From positions 23,229 through 87,228 of the forward strand of contig JANQQC010000043.1 in NCBI GenBank assembly GCA_028285145.1: a stretch of 64,000 nucleotides of DNA. Reading direction: 5' to 3'. This stretch comes from Hyphomonadaceae bacterium. Its GTDB lineage: Bacteria; Pseudomonadota; Alphaproteobacteria; Caulobacterales; Hyphomonadaceae. Made by a program: the position numbers and the translations under genes. Below the pieces are notes generated by a model. It saw nothing but the letters and a program-made list of their open reading frames with translations, was not told where the DNA came from and did no database searches. This document shows positions 54,661 to 62,158 of the stretch, in pieces. The first letter of the stretch is position 1; each line of letters starts with the position of its first letter.

Positions 54661-54891
54661 CTAAAAGCCCCGCCCGAGCAGAGAATGCTCCGGCCCGGTC
54701 TCAAATCCGGCAAGGTTGAGGGCGTGGACAATGACGAGGAAGGCTGCGAAGCCGCTGAGGATCATGATGAGCCGCCAGGGCAGCACCCGCGGTTTGGCGT
54801 CATCCCATGGTAGGCCAGCTTTCCAGTTCGCATAAACCGCGAACGACAGAAACAAAACTAGCGCCAGCCCAGTGATGATCCAGTGAAGCAC
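54661..54891 (-). CDS. Small two-helix membrane protein (76 residues) coupled to the GT2 gene
   Basis: GTG at 54891 begins 2 bases after the stop of the GT2 gene, and the ribosome site GGAG is the end of that gene, so translation is coupled. The product has two membrane helices (HWIITGLALVLFLSFAVYA and LIMILSGFAAFLVIVHALNL) joined by a short loop with WKAGLPWDDAKPRVLPW. I do not recognise the family. Its placement suggests an accessory or stabilising subunit of the glycosyltransferase (inference). Confidence 0.65.
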   Translation of the reverse strand: MLHWIITGLALVLFLSFAVYANWKAGLPWDDAKPRVLPWRLIMILSGFAAFLVIVHALNLAGFETGPEHSLLGRGF

Positions 54892-54893
54892 AT

Positions 54894-56363
54894 TTACTCC
54901 GCGAAGGCTGCTGCGAGGGACAAGGGCGCACGCGCCGTCAGTCCGTGCGGCGTCTTCGCCCAAAAGTGCGGCGCGTTCAACAAGCCATAGACAGCCCGCA
55001 CCGCAGCAATGCTCTGCAAAGGCCAATAGAACGGCAAGGTCAGGATCAACCACAGACGTCGCAGGCGAAAGCGTCCCGGCGAAAGTATCGCGCTGGCGGC
55101 GTTCACCGCATACCCCGCCGTTAAAAGACCAACACCCAAGGCACCGAGCGTGATCTCACCTGAGACCAGACATGCAAGACACCAAAAGGCCAGTGGGCCA
55201 TGTGCAATTGCTGCGAGGACAGGACCGGCGATCGACAATTGCGCCGCAAGAAAGCCGAGCAGACCCAATTCACGGATCGCCCGCTTTGGTTCTCGCATGA
55301 TCACCAGCCAGGTCACCATGAACCCTTTCAACCAACGGGAGCGCTGCGCCGTCCAGACGCGGATGCTTTCCGGAGCCTCCTCCAACGTTGGCGGCGAAAT
55401 GAACCCGAAGCGCCACCCCATGCGCGCAAGACGCAGGCCGAGATCTGCATCTTCGGTTACGTTCCATGCGTCCCACCCACCAGATTCCCTTAGAACGTCG
55501 GTTCGGAAGTGATTGCTCGTCCCCCCAAGCGGGATCGGCACACGGAGCAAGGTCATGGCCGGGATGATCAGTCCGAAATGGATGGCATATTCAAGCGCCC
55601 ATTGCCCGGCGACCCAGGTCTCGCGACTATTATGCGCCTTAAGCGGGGCCTGAACGCCAGCCATTCGGTCGCCCCCTCGCGCGAGTGCCTGAAGCGCGGC
55701 GCGCAGTTGGCTCGGGTGTGGACGGTCCTCAGCATCATAAATTGCCGTGACCTCTCCCCTCGCCCGTTGCAGTCCAAAGTTCAGAGCACGCGGTTTCGTC
55801 TGAGGGATGCCGGGTGGCAGGGTCAGAATTTCGGTGGCATGGGGCCAACGCTCAACAAGAAGCGCCTCGGCCGTCGCCTCATCACCTGCTTCGATGAGCA
55901 GCTTCAAGTCCAGCTTGTCAGGTGGATAGTCGAGTTCTGATATCGCCCGCGCAAGACCCGGCACTGTCTCGGCCTCCCGGTAGAGCGGAACAAGGAGGGT
56001 ATAGATCGGAAGCGTTTCATCATTCACGCGCACAAACTTCCTTCCCGGCCACAGGCGGCGCACAGCGCCTAGGAGGGTCAGGCTCGCGCGCCAAAGAATG
56101 AGCGCCCCGAACACTAGAAGAGCAAGCGCGCTCAAATCCATGAACAACACTGCTGGCATGAAAAGCCCGGCCAGCCCGACCAGCGTGATCGTACGCGTAA
56201 GCGTCAGGATCTGCTTGGCGCTGGCACCCCCTTTGGCCGAGTAGGCCGGGCTGACCAGCGGCAGAGCCTCGCTGGCGAGGCCCGCTAATGCATCGTCGAT
56301 TGCCGCCGCACGTGCGATGGCCTGCGCATCCAACGGATCGGCAACATCTCCCATGCCGTCCAT
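54894..56363 (-). CDS. Membrane glycosyltransferase family 2, BcsA/XagB-like
   Basis: A 489-residue processive-type GT2. Two membrane helices (about residues 55-95) precede the cytoplasmic catalytic domain, with YTLLVPLYREAE, the Asp-x-Asp region YDAEDRPHP (about 215), NVTEDADLGLRL (about 300, TED motif) and AQRSRWLKG (about 333, Q-x2-R-W), followed by several C-terminal helices. This motif set is that of polymerising cellulose/glucan-type synthases. The polymer is unknown. The small GTG-start membrane protein follows directly. The start at 56363 lacks a clear ribosome site; MGDVADP at 56354 is the alternative. Confidence 0.87.
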   Translation of the reverse strand: MDGMGDVADPLDAQAIARAAAIDDALAGLASEALPLVSPAYSAKGGASAKQILTLTRTITLVGLAGLFMPAVLFMDLSALALLVFGALILWRASLTLLGAVRRLWPGRKFVRVNDETLPIYTLLVPLYREAETVPGLARAISELDYPPDKLDLKLLIEAGDEATAEALLVERWPHATEILTLPPGIPQTKPRALNFGLQRARGEVTAIYDAEDRPHPSQLRAALQALARGGDRMAGVQAPLKAHNSRETWVAGQWALEYAIHFGLIIPAMTLLRVPIPLGGTSNHFRTDVLRESGGWDAWNVTEDADLGLRLARMGWRFGFISPPTLEEAPESIRVWTAQRSRWLKGFMVTWLVIMREPKRAIRELGLLGFLAAQLSIAGPVLAAIAHGPLAFWCLACLVSGEITLGALGVGLLTAGYAVNAASAILSPGRFRLRRLWLILTLPFYWPLQSIAAVRAVYGLLNAPHFWAKTPHGLTARAPLSLAAAFAE

Positions 56364-56418
56364 TGGAACAATAAGTGAGTGATCGTTTCCAGTCTTTTCT
56401 TTCCATTTTGCCGGTTTT

Positions 56419-57405
56419 CTAGCCGACTTCGCTTGCTATCGCCCCGGCAAGAACGCGCCCGCTGCGCCATGCCGCTTCAACGCGCGGTCCGATCGTCCAG
56501 TCCCCACAAACACCGATTTTGACTTTCGGATCCCACGGAGAAACGCCTGCTGGAGCCGTCTCAACCTGAGCAAACCGCCAGCGGTGAGCCGCAGCATACG
56601 CAGGGGCAGGAGCGAGTGTGGCGGATAAAAAGGCGGTCGCCAGCATCTTCTCGACCGCTTCTTTCTCGTCTTCCAGATGGCTACGCGACCAAGTCGGCGA
56701 AGCGTGCAGCACCCATGTCTCTGCGCCGCCCCTTGCTGGCTTGGAACTATTGCGTGCGGCCCATGAGATCGGGCCGTCCTCAAATCGGGCAGCGTCCCAG
56801 CCACTCTCGAGCGGTTTGTCGAAAGCGAGCATCACCGCCCAGCAAGGTGCGGAGACGGCACTGCCGGCTCGATCAGCGAAGTTGAACGCAACCGCTTTCA
56901 TCAGATCAACGGCCTGCTCAGCGGGTGTCGCCACAACCACGGCGTCGAAGGGGCCTTCGTCTGATCCGCCTTCAAACGAGAGCGACCATAGACCGTTCGC
57001 GCGCGATAGGCGTTCGACCCGCGCGCCCCAGGTCACATCAAGTCGGCCCGCCATATCTCGAATGACACCGTTCATTCCCGGCGTGCCAACATAACGCTTA
57101 TCCTGCCGAGATGGAGTCACCGTGCCACGAGTGTCCACATCCACCACGCGGCCGACCCACTCAGCTGCTGCTCCGTTTTCAACCCACTGGGCAACGCGCC
57201 TCTGAAACCCTTCGTTACGCGCTGTGAAAAACTGAGCACCATGGTCCCAGCGCAACTCTCCAAGTGATGTCTCCGCCCGACGCGTAGACATCCGTCCACC
57301 GGGGCCGCGACCCTTGTCGAACGAGCACACGGTATAGCCTGCCTCGACCAAGGCCTCCGCGCAGGACAGCCCCGCCATGCCGGCTCCTACAATCGCTACT
57401 CTCAT
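56419..57405 (-). CDS. FAD-dependent amine oxidase-like (renalase family) protein
   Basis: A 328-residue flavoprotein with an N-terminal FAD-binding motif VAIVGAGMAGLSCAEAL (about residues 3-19), the GRGPGGRMSTRRAE motif (about 33-46) and RWDHGAQFFTAR typical of the renalase-like group of bacterial NAD(P)-linked oxidases. The C-terminal GVCGDWTIGPRVEAAWRSG binds FAD. It probably oxidises misfolded dihydronicotinamide cofactors or an amine; unknown. It diverges from the photolyase gene with 110 bases between the starts. Confidence 0.85.
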   Translation of the reverse strand: MRVAIVGAGMAGLSCAEALVEAGYTVCSFDKGRGPGGRMSTRRAETSLGELRWDHGAQFFTARNEGFQRRVAQWVENGAAAEWVGRVVDVDTRGTVTPSRQDKRYVGTPGMNGVIRDMAGRLDVTWGARVERLSRANGLWSLSFEGGSDEGPFDAVVVATPAEQAVDLMKAVAFNFADRAGSAVSAPCWAVMLAFDKPLESGWDAARFEDGPISWAARNSSKPARGGAETWVLHASPTWSRSHLEDEKEAVEKMLATAFLSATLAPAPAYAAAHRWRFAQVETAPAGVSPWDPKVKIGVCGDWTIGPRVEAAWRSGRVLAGAIASEVG

Positions 57406-57480
57406 GAACTGGCCCTCTCTCCGCGCGCCCGGCGAGACCTACCCCGCTTCTGTCGAAAATCCAGCGACAGAGGCCCGGCA

Positions 57481-57514
57481 TTGGCGAACCCGCCCAAATG
57501 TTCTATATATGTTC
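57481..57514 (+). promoter_or_regulatory. Photolyase promoter with overlapping LexA box
   Basis: GTTC-TATATAT-GTTC at 57500-57514 is an exact match to the alphaproteobacterial LexA box GTTC-N7-GTTC. TTGGCG at 57481-57486, a 17-base spacer and TATATA at 57504-57509 make a plausible sigma-70 promoter whose -10 lies inside the box. Transcription would start close to 57516, which is the ATG, so the mRNA may be leaderless. This predicts SOS control of the gene. Confidence 0.75.
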
Positions 57515-57515
57515 T

Positions 57516-59102
57516 ATGACGGATGTTCAGTTGGTCTGGTTCAAACGGGATCTGCGCGCTGTGGATCATGCGGCGTTGGCTGCGGCCTGCAATGCAGGTG
57601 GCCCGGTGCTGCCGCTCTACATCTTCGAGCCAGAGTATTGGAGCCTGCCAGAGCACTCCGGACGACAGTTCGAGTTCCTGCTGGAATGTCTTCAGGATCT
57701 CGATGAAGCGCTTCGGGCGCGCGGCAGCCGTCTCGTGATTCGCGTTGGGCAAGCCGCTCACATTTTTGCAGCCCTTCACAAGACCTGCGGGATCGCAGCA
57801 ATCCATTGCCACGAAGAGACAGGCCTTCAATGGACGTTTGATCGCGACAAGGCCGTCCGCGCTTGGTCGCTGCGTGCCGGTGTGCCGGTACGCGAGCATC
57901 GCCAACACGGCGTCACACGTGGTCTAAAGCAGCGCAGCGGCTGGAACAGGCAATGGGAATCGCTCATGAGCGCGCCCCGCATCGCACCGCCAGACGCCAT
58001 TCCGGCCTCGATAGTTCCAAGCGATCCATGGCCGAACGCTGAGGACCTTGGCCTCCCAGTTGACCTCTGCCCCGGTCGACAGCAGGGTGGTCGGAAAGCA
58101 GCGCTGGAATTGCTCAAATCATTTCTTGCCGATCGTGGTCGGACCTATCGCAAATCCATGTCGAGCCCTCAGTCTGCTGCCGAAACATGCTCAAGACTTT
58201 CGCCGCATCTCGCCTTTGGAACACTCTCCGTGCGAGAAGCCTATCAAAGCGCTGTCGGCGCACGCAGAAAAAGAAAGGCTGCAGGCGATGAGGCTTTTGC
58301 AGCCTCGATCGACAGCTTCATCAGCCGGCTTCACTGGCATTGTCACTTCATCCAGAAGCTGGAGAGCCAGACCAGTATAGAGTCCCGCAATCTACACAGC
58401 GCTTATGATGAATTGAGAGACAATCCCGCCGCCGACGACCCGCATTTCATCGCCTGGGCAACCGGGCAAACAGGCCTGCCTTTTGTCGATGCCTGCATGC
58501 GGAGCCTGCGTGAGACGGGATGGCTGAATTTCCGCATGCGTGCCATGCTCATGTCCTTCGCCAGCTACCATCTTTGGATGCACTGGAAGCGCCCCGCCGA
58601 ACATCTCGCGGCGCTATTCACAGACTTCGAACCCGGCATTCACTATGCACAGGCCCAGATGCAGTCAGGGACCACGGGCATCAATACACCGCGTATCTAC
58701 AACCCGGTGAAACAGTCCAAGGACCAAGACCCCAACGGCGCGTTCATTCGGCAATGGATACCAGAGCTTGTAAGGCTTGGCCCAGATCACATTCATGCGC
58801 CGTGGGAAGCCCCTAGCGATGTGCTTCTTTCGGCCGCTGTCCGGCTAGGTGAGACCTATCCAACTCCAGTGGTGAATCATCTCGAGGCAGCGCGAGCCGC
58901 GCGAGCTCAGATTCACGCCCGGCGAAAAGATGGAGCCTACAGGCAGGAGGCGAACGCGATCCAGAATCGTCACGGGTCAAGAAAGTCGGGAATTCGTCAC
59001 CGTGGCGTTCGACCAAAAACCACGCGCGGAGCACCGAAAGGGCCCGAGCAACTCACCCTCGATTTCACCCAGAAATCGGACCGATTCTCAGCGTCAAATT
59101 GA
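57516..59102 (+). CDS. Cryptochrome/photolyase family protein
   Basis: A 528-residue member of the DNA photolyase family: an N-terminal Rossmann antenna domain (LVWFKRDLRAVDHAAL, about residues 6-21) and a C-terminal helical FAD-binding domain (LHWHCHFIQKLE; TGLPFVDACMRSLRETGWLN; YNPVKQSKDQDPNGAF, about 275-420). It repairs UV-induced pyrimidine dimers with blue light. The family's usual His-Asn-Arg block after TGW reads TGWLNFRMR here. The C-terminal tail (from about 455) is basic and holds EQLTLDF, a sliding-clamp-like motif. ATG 57516 follows the LexA box directly. Confidence 0.92.
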   Translation: MTDVQLVWFKRDLRAVDHAALAAACNAGGPVLPLYIFEPEYWSLPEHSGRQFEFLLECLQDLDEALRARGSRLVIRVGQAAHIFAALHKTCGIAAIHCHEETGLQWTFDRDKAVRAWSLRAGVPVREHRQHGVTRGLKQRSGWNRQWESLMSAPRIAPPDAIPASIVPSDPWPNAEDLGLPVDLCPGRQQGGRKAALELLKSFLADRGRTYRKSMSSPQSAAETCSRLSPHLAFGTLSVREAYQSAVGARRKRKAAGDEAFAASIDSFISRLHWHCHFIQKLESQTSIESRNLHSAYDELRDNPAADDPHFIAWATGQTGLPFVDACMRSLRETGWLNFRMRAMLMSFASYHLWMHWKRPAEHLAALFTDFEPGIHYAQAQMQSGTTGINTPRIYNPVKQSKDQDPNGAFIRQWIPELVRLGPDHIHAPWEAPSDVLLSAAVRLGETYPTPVVNHLEAARAARAQIHARRKDGAYRQEANAIQNRHGSRKSGIRHRGVRPKTTRGAPKGPEQLTLDFTQKSDRFSASN

Positions 59103-59149
59103 TCCAATTGCGCTTTTCCAGGGTCATATCCGGTCGCTGTTGGCCAGAT

Positions 59150-59185
59150 TTATCGAAAAACAATGCGGTATAATACATTGTTTTT
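59150..59185 (+). promoter_or_regulatory. Operator-like inverted repeat framing a perfect TATAAT
   Basis: AAAAACAATG (59156-59165) and CATTGTTTTT (59176-59185) form a perfect 10-bp inverted repeat around CGGTATAATA, which contains a consensus -10 hexamer TATAAT at 59169-59174. The left arm belongs to TTATCGAAAAACAAT at 59150, a motif repeated at 59226 and 59661. A good -35 is not obvious. The arrangement suggests a repressor site over the promoter of the small gene at 59324. Confidence 0.55.
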
Positions 59186-59225
59186 AAGATGTTTTTGAAT
59201 TTTTTTATTCTTTTTCGGCTATTTT

Positions 59226-59246
59226 TTATTGAAAAACAATAATCTC
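59226..59246 (+). repeat. Repeated operator-like element, copy upstream of the 61-residue gene
   Basis: TTATTGAAAAACAATAATCTC, whose first 17 bases (TTATTG-AAAAA-CAATAA) are a perfect 6+6 inverted repeat. It differs from the copy at 59661 in one base out of 21. It ends 77 bases before the ATG at 59324 and contains the -10-like AATAAT. Confidence 0.6.
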
Positions 59247-59323
59247 GTCCCTAGTTTGATTGTGTCGATGCCAAACAGACTCAGCGGCTCGGCACTGAAC
59301 CGAAACAGAAAGGACCAAGACCC

Positions 59324-59509
59324 ATGACCCCGCTCGCCCGCCAGACTGACACCGCCCTGGCCGAGGCCCCAGCTTTGAACGCATCAGCGTTTAGCCGGAT
59401 CGCCGAAATCGATGTCCCGCCAGCAGCCAACGACGCCATCGAAAAAGCGCATCCAAGCCTGCTTGAGCGTCGTCGTCGCCGGACCAGCCGCCGCAGCACC
59501 CACCTCTAG
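59324..59509 (+). CDS. Small uncharacterised protein, 61 residues
   Basis: A 61-residue protein with an alanine-rich N-terminal half (TDTALAEAPALNASAF), a middle with EIDVPPAANDAIEKAH and a very basic C-terminus (LLERRRRRTSRRSTHL). I know no matching family. Support for it being a gene: an AAAGGA ribosome site 10 bases before the ATG, an own intrinsic terminator 57 bases after the stop, and a promoter region with the same repeated element as urcA. It could be a nucleic-acid- or membrane-interacting peptide; that is a guess. Confidence 0.6.
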   Translation: MTPLARQTDTALAEAPALNASAFSRIAEIDVPPAANDAIEKAHPSLLERRRRRTSRRSTHL

Positions 59510-59565
59510 GTTAAGGCAGAAACCCCAACCAGCAGCCGCGATTGCTCCCCTTATCAGCGTGCTGC

Positions 59566-59602
59566 GAGCCGCCCCGCCTCTCCGACGGGGCGGCTCATTT
59601 TA
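59566..59602 (+). terminator. Rho-independent terminator after the 61-residue gene
   Basis: GAGCCGCCCCG (59566-59576) pairs perfectly over 11 bp with CGGGGCGGCTC (59586-59596) around a 9-base loop, followed by ATTTTAT. It is among the strongest terminators in the window and marks the end of the small gene's transcript before urcA. Confidence 0.88.
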
Positions 59603-59660
59603 TAGCAATACTTTACATCTGTAACGCTACATATTTTCACAAATATTTCATTTGCAAAAA

Positions 59661-59681
59661 TTATCGAAAAACAATAATCTC
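59661..59681 (+). repeat. Repeated operator-like element, copy upstream of urcA
   Basis: TTATCGAAAAACAATAATCTC, 20 of 21 bases identical to the copy at 59226. It contains AATAAT (59673-59678), and TTTGCA lies 16 bases upstream, so it probably overlaps the urcA promoter. It ends 40 bases before the urcA ATG. Confidence 0.6.
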
Positions 59682-59721
59682 ACGGTGAGGAAAATCAGGG
59701 GCCAACAGAAGGAAAGCAATC

Positions 59722-60033
59722 ATGTCTATTCGTACCCTCTCCATCCTGTCCGCCGCCGGGCTCGCATTGGCCCTCCCTGCGGCAGCTGCCAGTGTTCAAG
59801 TCGAACCCGTGAAAATCGACTTTGACAAGCTGGAAACGCCGAACGGCGTGGAAACGACATACGAAACGCTGAAGACAACTGCAGAAACCGTCTGCGGTGC
59901 AAGGGAATTACCGGTCAATCTTGGCACCTTTGTGAGATCGCGAGACTGTGTGACCACGGCGCTCAACAAGGCTGTCTCAGACGTCGACCACCCAAACCTG
60001 ACCGCCTATCACGCCGCGAAGAGCCGCAACTAA
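59722..60033 (+). CDS. UrcA-family exported protein
   Basis: A 103-residue protein with a clear signal peptide (MSIRTLSILSAAGLALALPA) and the UrcA-family pattern: a beta strand with FDKLETPNGVETTYETL, TAETVCGARELP with the first conserved Cys and RDCVTTALNKAVSDV with the second, probably forming a disulfide. The family is common in Caulobacterales and Sphingomonadales and has no known function. AAGGAAAG precedes the ATG. It shares an upstream element with the preceding small gene. The 3' end overlaps the convergent sixA-like gene by 4 bases. Confidence 0.87.
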   Translation: MSIRTLSILSAAGLALALPAAAASVQVEPVKIDFDKLETPNGVETTYETLKTTAETVCGARELPVNLGTFVRSRDCVTTALNKAVSDVDHPNLTAYHAAKSRN

Positions 60034-60551
60034 TCAGTTGGCCGCAGTTCCTTGGGGCGGATGACATCTACGAGCTTGAAGTGCGGCGGGATGAATGGAC
60101 CGTCCTCTTCAGCCTCAAAAAGGGCCGCGCAGCCTGTCGGAAACTTCTCCGTCAGGCGCAGCGCGGCCTGATGGTCATGACTGCCAGCCTCACGGAGAAT
60201 CGACAGCGCGAAATCGTGGATACCGGGATTGTGCCCAATAATGATCAGCGTACCCGCGCCATCATTGGCAGAAACAAAACTCTCAAGACCACCCGCACCG
60301 GCCAGATACAGCCCTTCGTCCAGGCGATACTCCGTGGCCGGGAAAACCGTCACCGCCCCCGCCCATGTCTCACGTGCGCGTCGTGCTGTTGAGACCAGCG
60401 CAAGATCGGGCACCCAGTCCAGAGACAGCAACTCCTCTGCCATCAGCACCGCGTCATGCCGCCCGCGCTCGAGAAGCGCACGGCCATGATCATCGACGCC
60501 TTCGTACCAAGGCTCGGTCTTCGCATGTCTTTGCAGGATCAGTCTCTTCAC
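60030..60551 (-). CDS. Histidine phosphatase family protein (SixA type)
   Basis: A 173-residue phosphohistidine phosphatase of the SixA group: the Arg-His motif LQRHAKTEPW (about residues 6-15) with the catalytic His, STARRARETW (about 54) and IIGHNPGIHDF (about 105) with the second His. It removes phosphate from phosphohistidine proteins or other substrates. GTG 60551 with GGAGG six bases upstream gives the conserved N-terminus; a GTG at 60569 is also in frame. It diverges from the peroxiredoxin gene. Confidence 0.88.
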   Translation of the reverse strand: MKRLILQRHAKTEPWYEGVDDHGRALLERGRHDAVLMAEELLSLDWVPDLALVSTARRARETWAGAVTVFPATEYRLDEGLYLAGAGGLESFVSANDGAGTLIIIGHNPGIHDFALSILREAGSHDHQAALRLTEKFPTGCAALFEAEEDGPFIPPHFKLVDVIRPKELRPTD

Positions 60552-60665
60552 ACCGCGCCTCCAGCGCACTTAGAAATTCTCATGCGGTGTATCAGCCCGA
60601 CGACCTTGCTGTTCCAGCACCACGATCACACCTTCGCCCTATCATTTACTCAGCGGAGCGTAACC

Positions 60666-61304
60666 ATGAGTCTTCTAATAGGCGACACTGCCCCGGACTT
60701 CGAGGCCGACACCACATCTGGTCCCATCAGGTTCCACGACTGGGTTGGCGATGACTGGGTCGTCTTCTTCTCCCACCCTGCAGACTTCACCCCAGTCTGC
60801 ACCACTGAGCTTGGCTACACGGCCAAGCTGAAAGACGAGCTTGCGGCTCGCGGTGCCAAAGCACTGGTGATCTCCGTGGATAGCGTAGAAGACCATAAGG
60901 CATGGATCAGCGATATCGAAGAGACGCAAAACGCCAAGGTCGACTTCCCGATCATTGCCGACCCGGAGAAAAAGGTCGCCACCCTCTACAACATGATCCA
61001 CCCCAATGCGGACGCGAAAGTCACCGTGCGTGCGGTCTATGTCATCGATCCGAACAAGAAGATCCGCGCCTCGATCATCTACCCGCCGAGCGCCGGCCGG
61101 AACTTCGACGAAATCCTTCGCCTGATCGACAGCCTGCAACTGACTGACAATCACAAGGTCGCCACGCCGGTAAACTGGCAGTCTGGCGAGGATGTGATCA
61201 TCGTCCCGTCATTGACAGACCCGGACGAGATCGCGCGGCTCTTTCCGAAGGGCTACACCGAGATCAAGCCATACCTGCGCGTGACGCCGCAGCCGAACAA
61301 GTAA
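60666..61304 (+). CDS. 1-Cys peroxiredoxin (Prx6 type)
   Basis: A 212-residue thiol peroxidase. HPADFTPVCTTELG (about residues 37-50) holds the peroxidatic cysteine, and it is the only cysteine in the protein, so this is a 1-Cys enzyme reduced by an outside partner. The C-terminal Prx6 extension (NHKVATPVNWQSGEDVIIVPS) is present. It reduces hydrogen and organic peroxides. ATG 60666 has GGAG upstream; the longer open frame to 60456 lies over the sixA gene and is not used. It is followed by an intrinsic terminator. Confidence 0.93.
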   Translation: MSLLIGDTAPDFEADTTSGPIRFHDWVGDDWVVFFSHPADFTPVCTTELGYTAKLKDELAARGAKALVISVDSVEDHKAWISDIEETQNAKVDFPIIADPEKKVATLYNMIHPNADAKVTVRAVYVIDPNKKIRASIIYPPSAGRNFDEILRLIDSLQLTDNHKVATPVNWQSGEDVIIVPSLTDPDEIARLFPKGYTEIKPYLRVTPQPNK

Positions 61305-61328
61305 GCGGCCGGAAACAGCTCCAACGAG

Positions 61329-61361
61329 AAAGGGCGGCGGCCTTTCCGGCCCCGCCCTTTT
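61329..61361 (+). terminator. Terminator between the peroxiredoxin and msrA genes
   Basis: AAAGGGCGGCGGCC (61329-61342) pairs with GGCCCCGCCCTTT (61348-61360) with one bulged base and a 5-base loop; the A and T ends make it usable from both strands. It lies 25 bases after the peroxiredoxin stop and 31 bases before the convergent msrA end. Confidence 0.85.
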
Positions 61362-61391
61362 ATCGTGTGCGTTTCAGCTTGGTTGGTCAGG

Positions 61392-62036
61392 CTAGCTCTC
61401 GGCGTCACCCCAAAGCGCCTTCACGGTTTTGTCCCGTCCACAGGCCGTGCGGTAATACTGATACTTTACAGGGTTCTTAAGGTAGTAGTCCTGATGATAG
61501 TCCTCGGCCTGATAGAACGTCCCAAGGTCGCGTACTTCCGTCACAATCGGCGCTTCGAAACGACCCGATTGATTGATCTCAGCAACTTCGTCGCGCGCTA
61601 CAGCCAGCTCTTCCAACGATCCAACGAAAACGGCGGTCCGATAGCTGTCGCCCGTATCACAGAACTGACCATCGGCGTCGGTCGGATCGATATGGCGGAA
61701 GAAATATGAGACAAGCTCTTCGTAGCTGACCACTGACGGATCGTAGGTCACTTCAACGGCTTCAAGGTGGCCCGTGTCTTTGTAGGTCACCTGCTTGTAA
61801 GTCGGGTTCTCAACTGTGCCGCCGGTGTAGCCAGAGATCGTAGCCACGACGCCATCAACCTTGTCGAAATCGCTTTCAACACACCAGAAGCATCCACCCG
61901 CGAAAACAGCCGTTTTTAACTCTATCGCAGCGGTATCCGTCGGAGCACCTTGTGCTACGGCCGTCGCAATGAAGGACGCACTCGCAGCAGCGAGCCCGGC
62001 GACCAACGGGACAGCATATGAGGACGACAATTTCAT
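61392..62036 (-). CDS. msrA: Peptide-methionine (S)-S-oxide reductase MsrA, exported
   Basis: A 214-residue MsrA with an N-terminal signal peptide (VAGLAAASASFIATAVAQ), so it acts outside the cytoplasm. The active site GGCFWCVESDFDKVDGV (about residues 47-63) carries the catalytic Cys, and GHLEAVEVTYDP, FFRHIDPT and YQAEDYHQDYYLKNP are the conserved substrate-binding blocks. It reduces methionine-S-sulfoxide in oxidised proteins. Next to the peroxiredoxin, it makes a small oxidative-defence neighbourhood, although the two genes are convergent and not cotranscribed. Confidence 0.95.
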   Translation of the reverse strand: MKLSSSYAVPLVAGLAAASASFIATAVAQGAPTDTAAIELKTAVFAGGCFWCVESDFDKVDGVVATISGYTGGTVENPTYKQVTYKDTGHLEAVEVTYDPSVVSYEELVSYFFRHIDPTDADGQFCDTGDSYRTAVFVGSLEELAVARDEVAEINQSGRFEAPIVTEVRDLGTFYQAEDYHQDYYLKNPVKYQYYRTACGRDKTVKALWGDAES

Positions 62037-62158
62037 TCTAAACTCTGGTTAACAAATTTCGGCTTCGCAATCCATATGCGTTCGCACGTGCGAAATGTTT
62101 AGGGGCAAAGCGCAGCTCTGACGCAAACGTGTGCTACTCGTGACATGAACACCACGCA

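Noticed and set aside
59150..59185. AT-rich inverted repeat after the photolyase gene read as its terminator
   Set aside because: The stem is A/T rich, the loop holds a perfect TATAAT, and the left arm is a repeated motif, so a promoter-operator is the better reading; a terminator role is not excluded.
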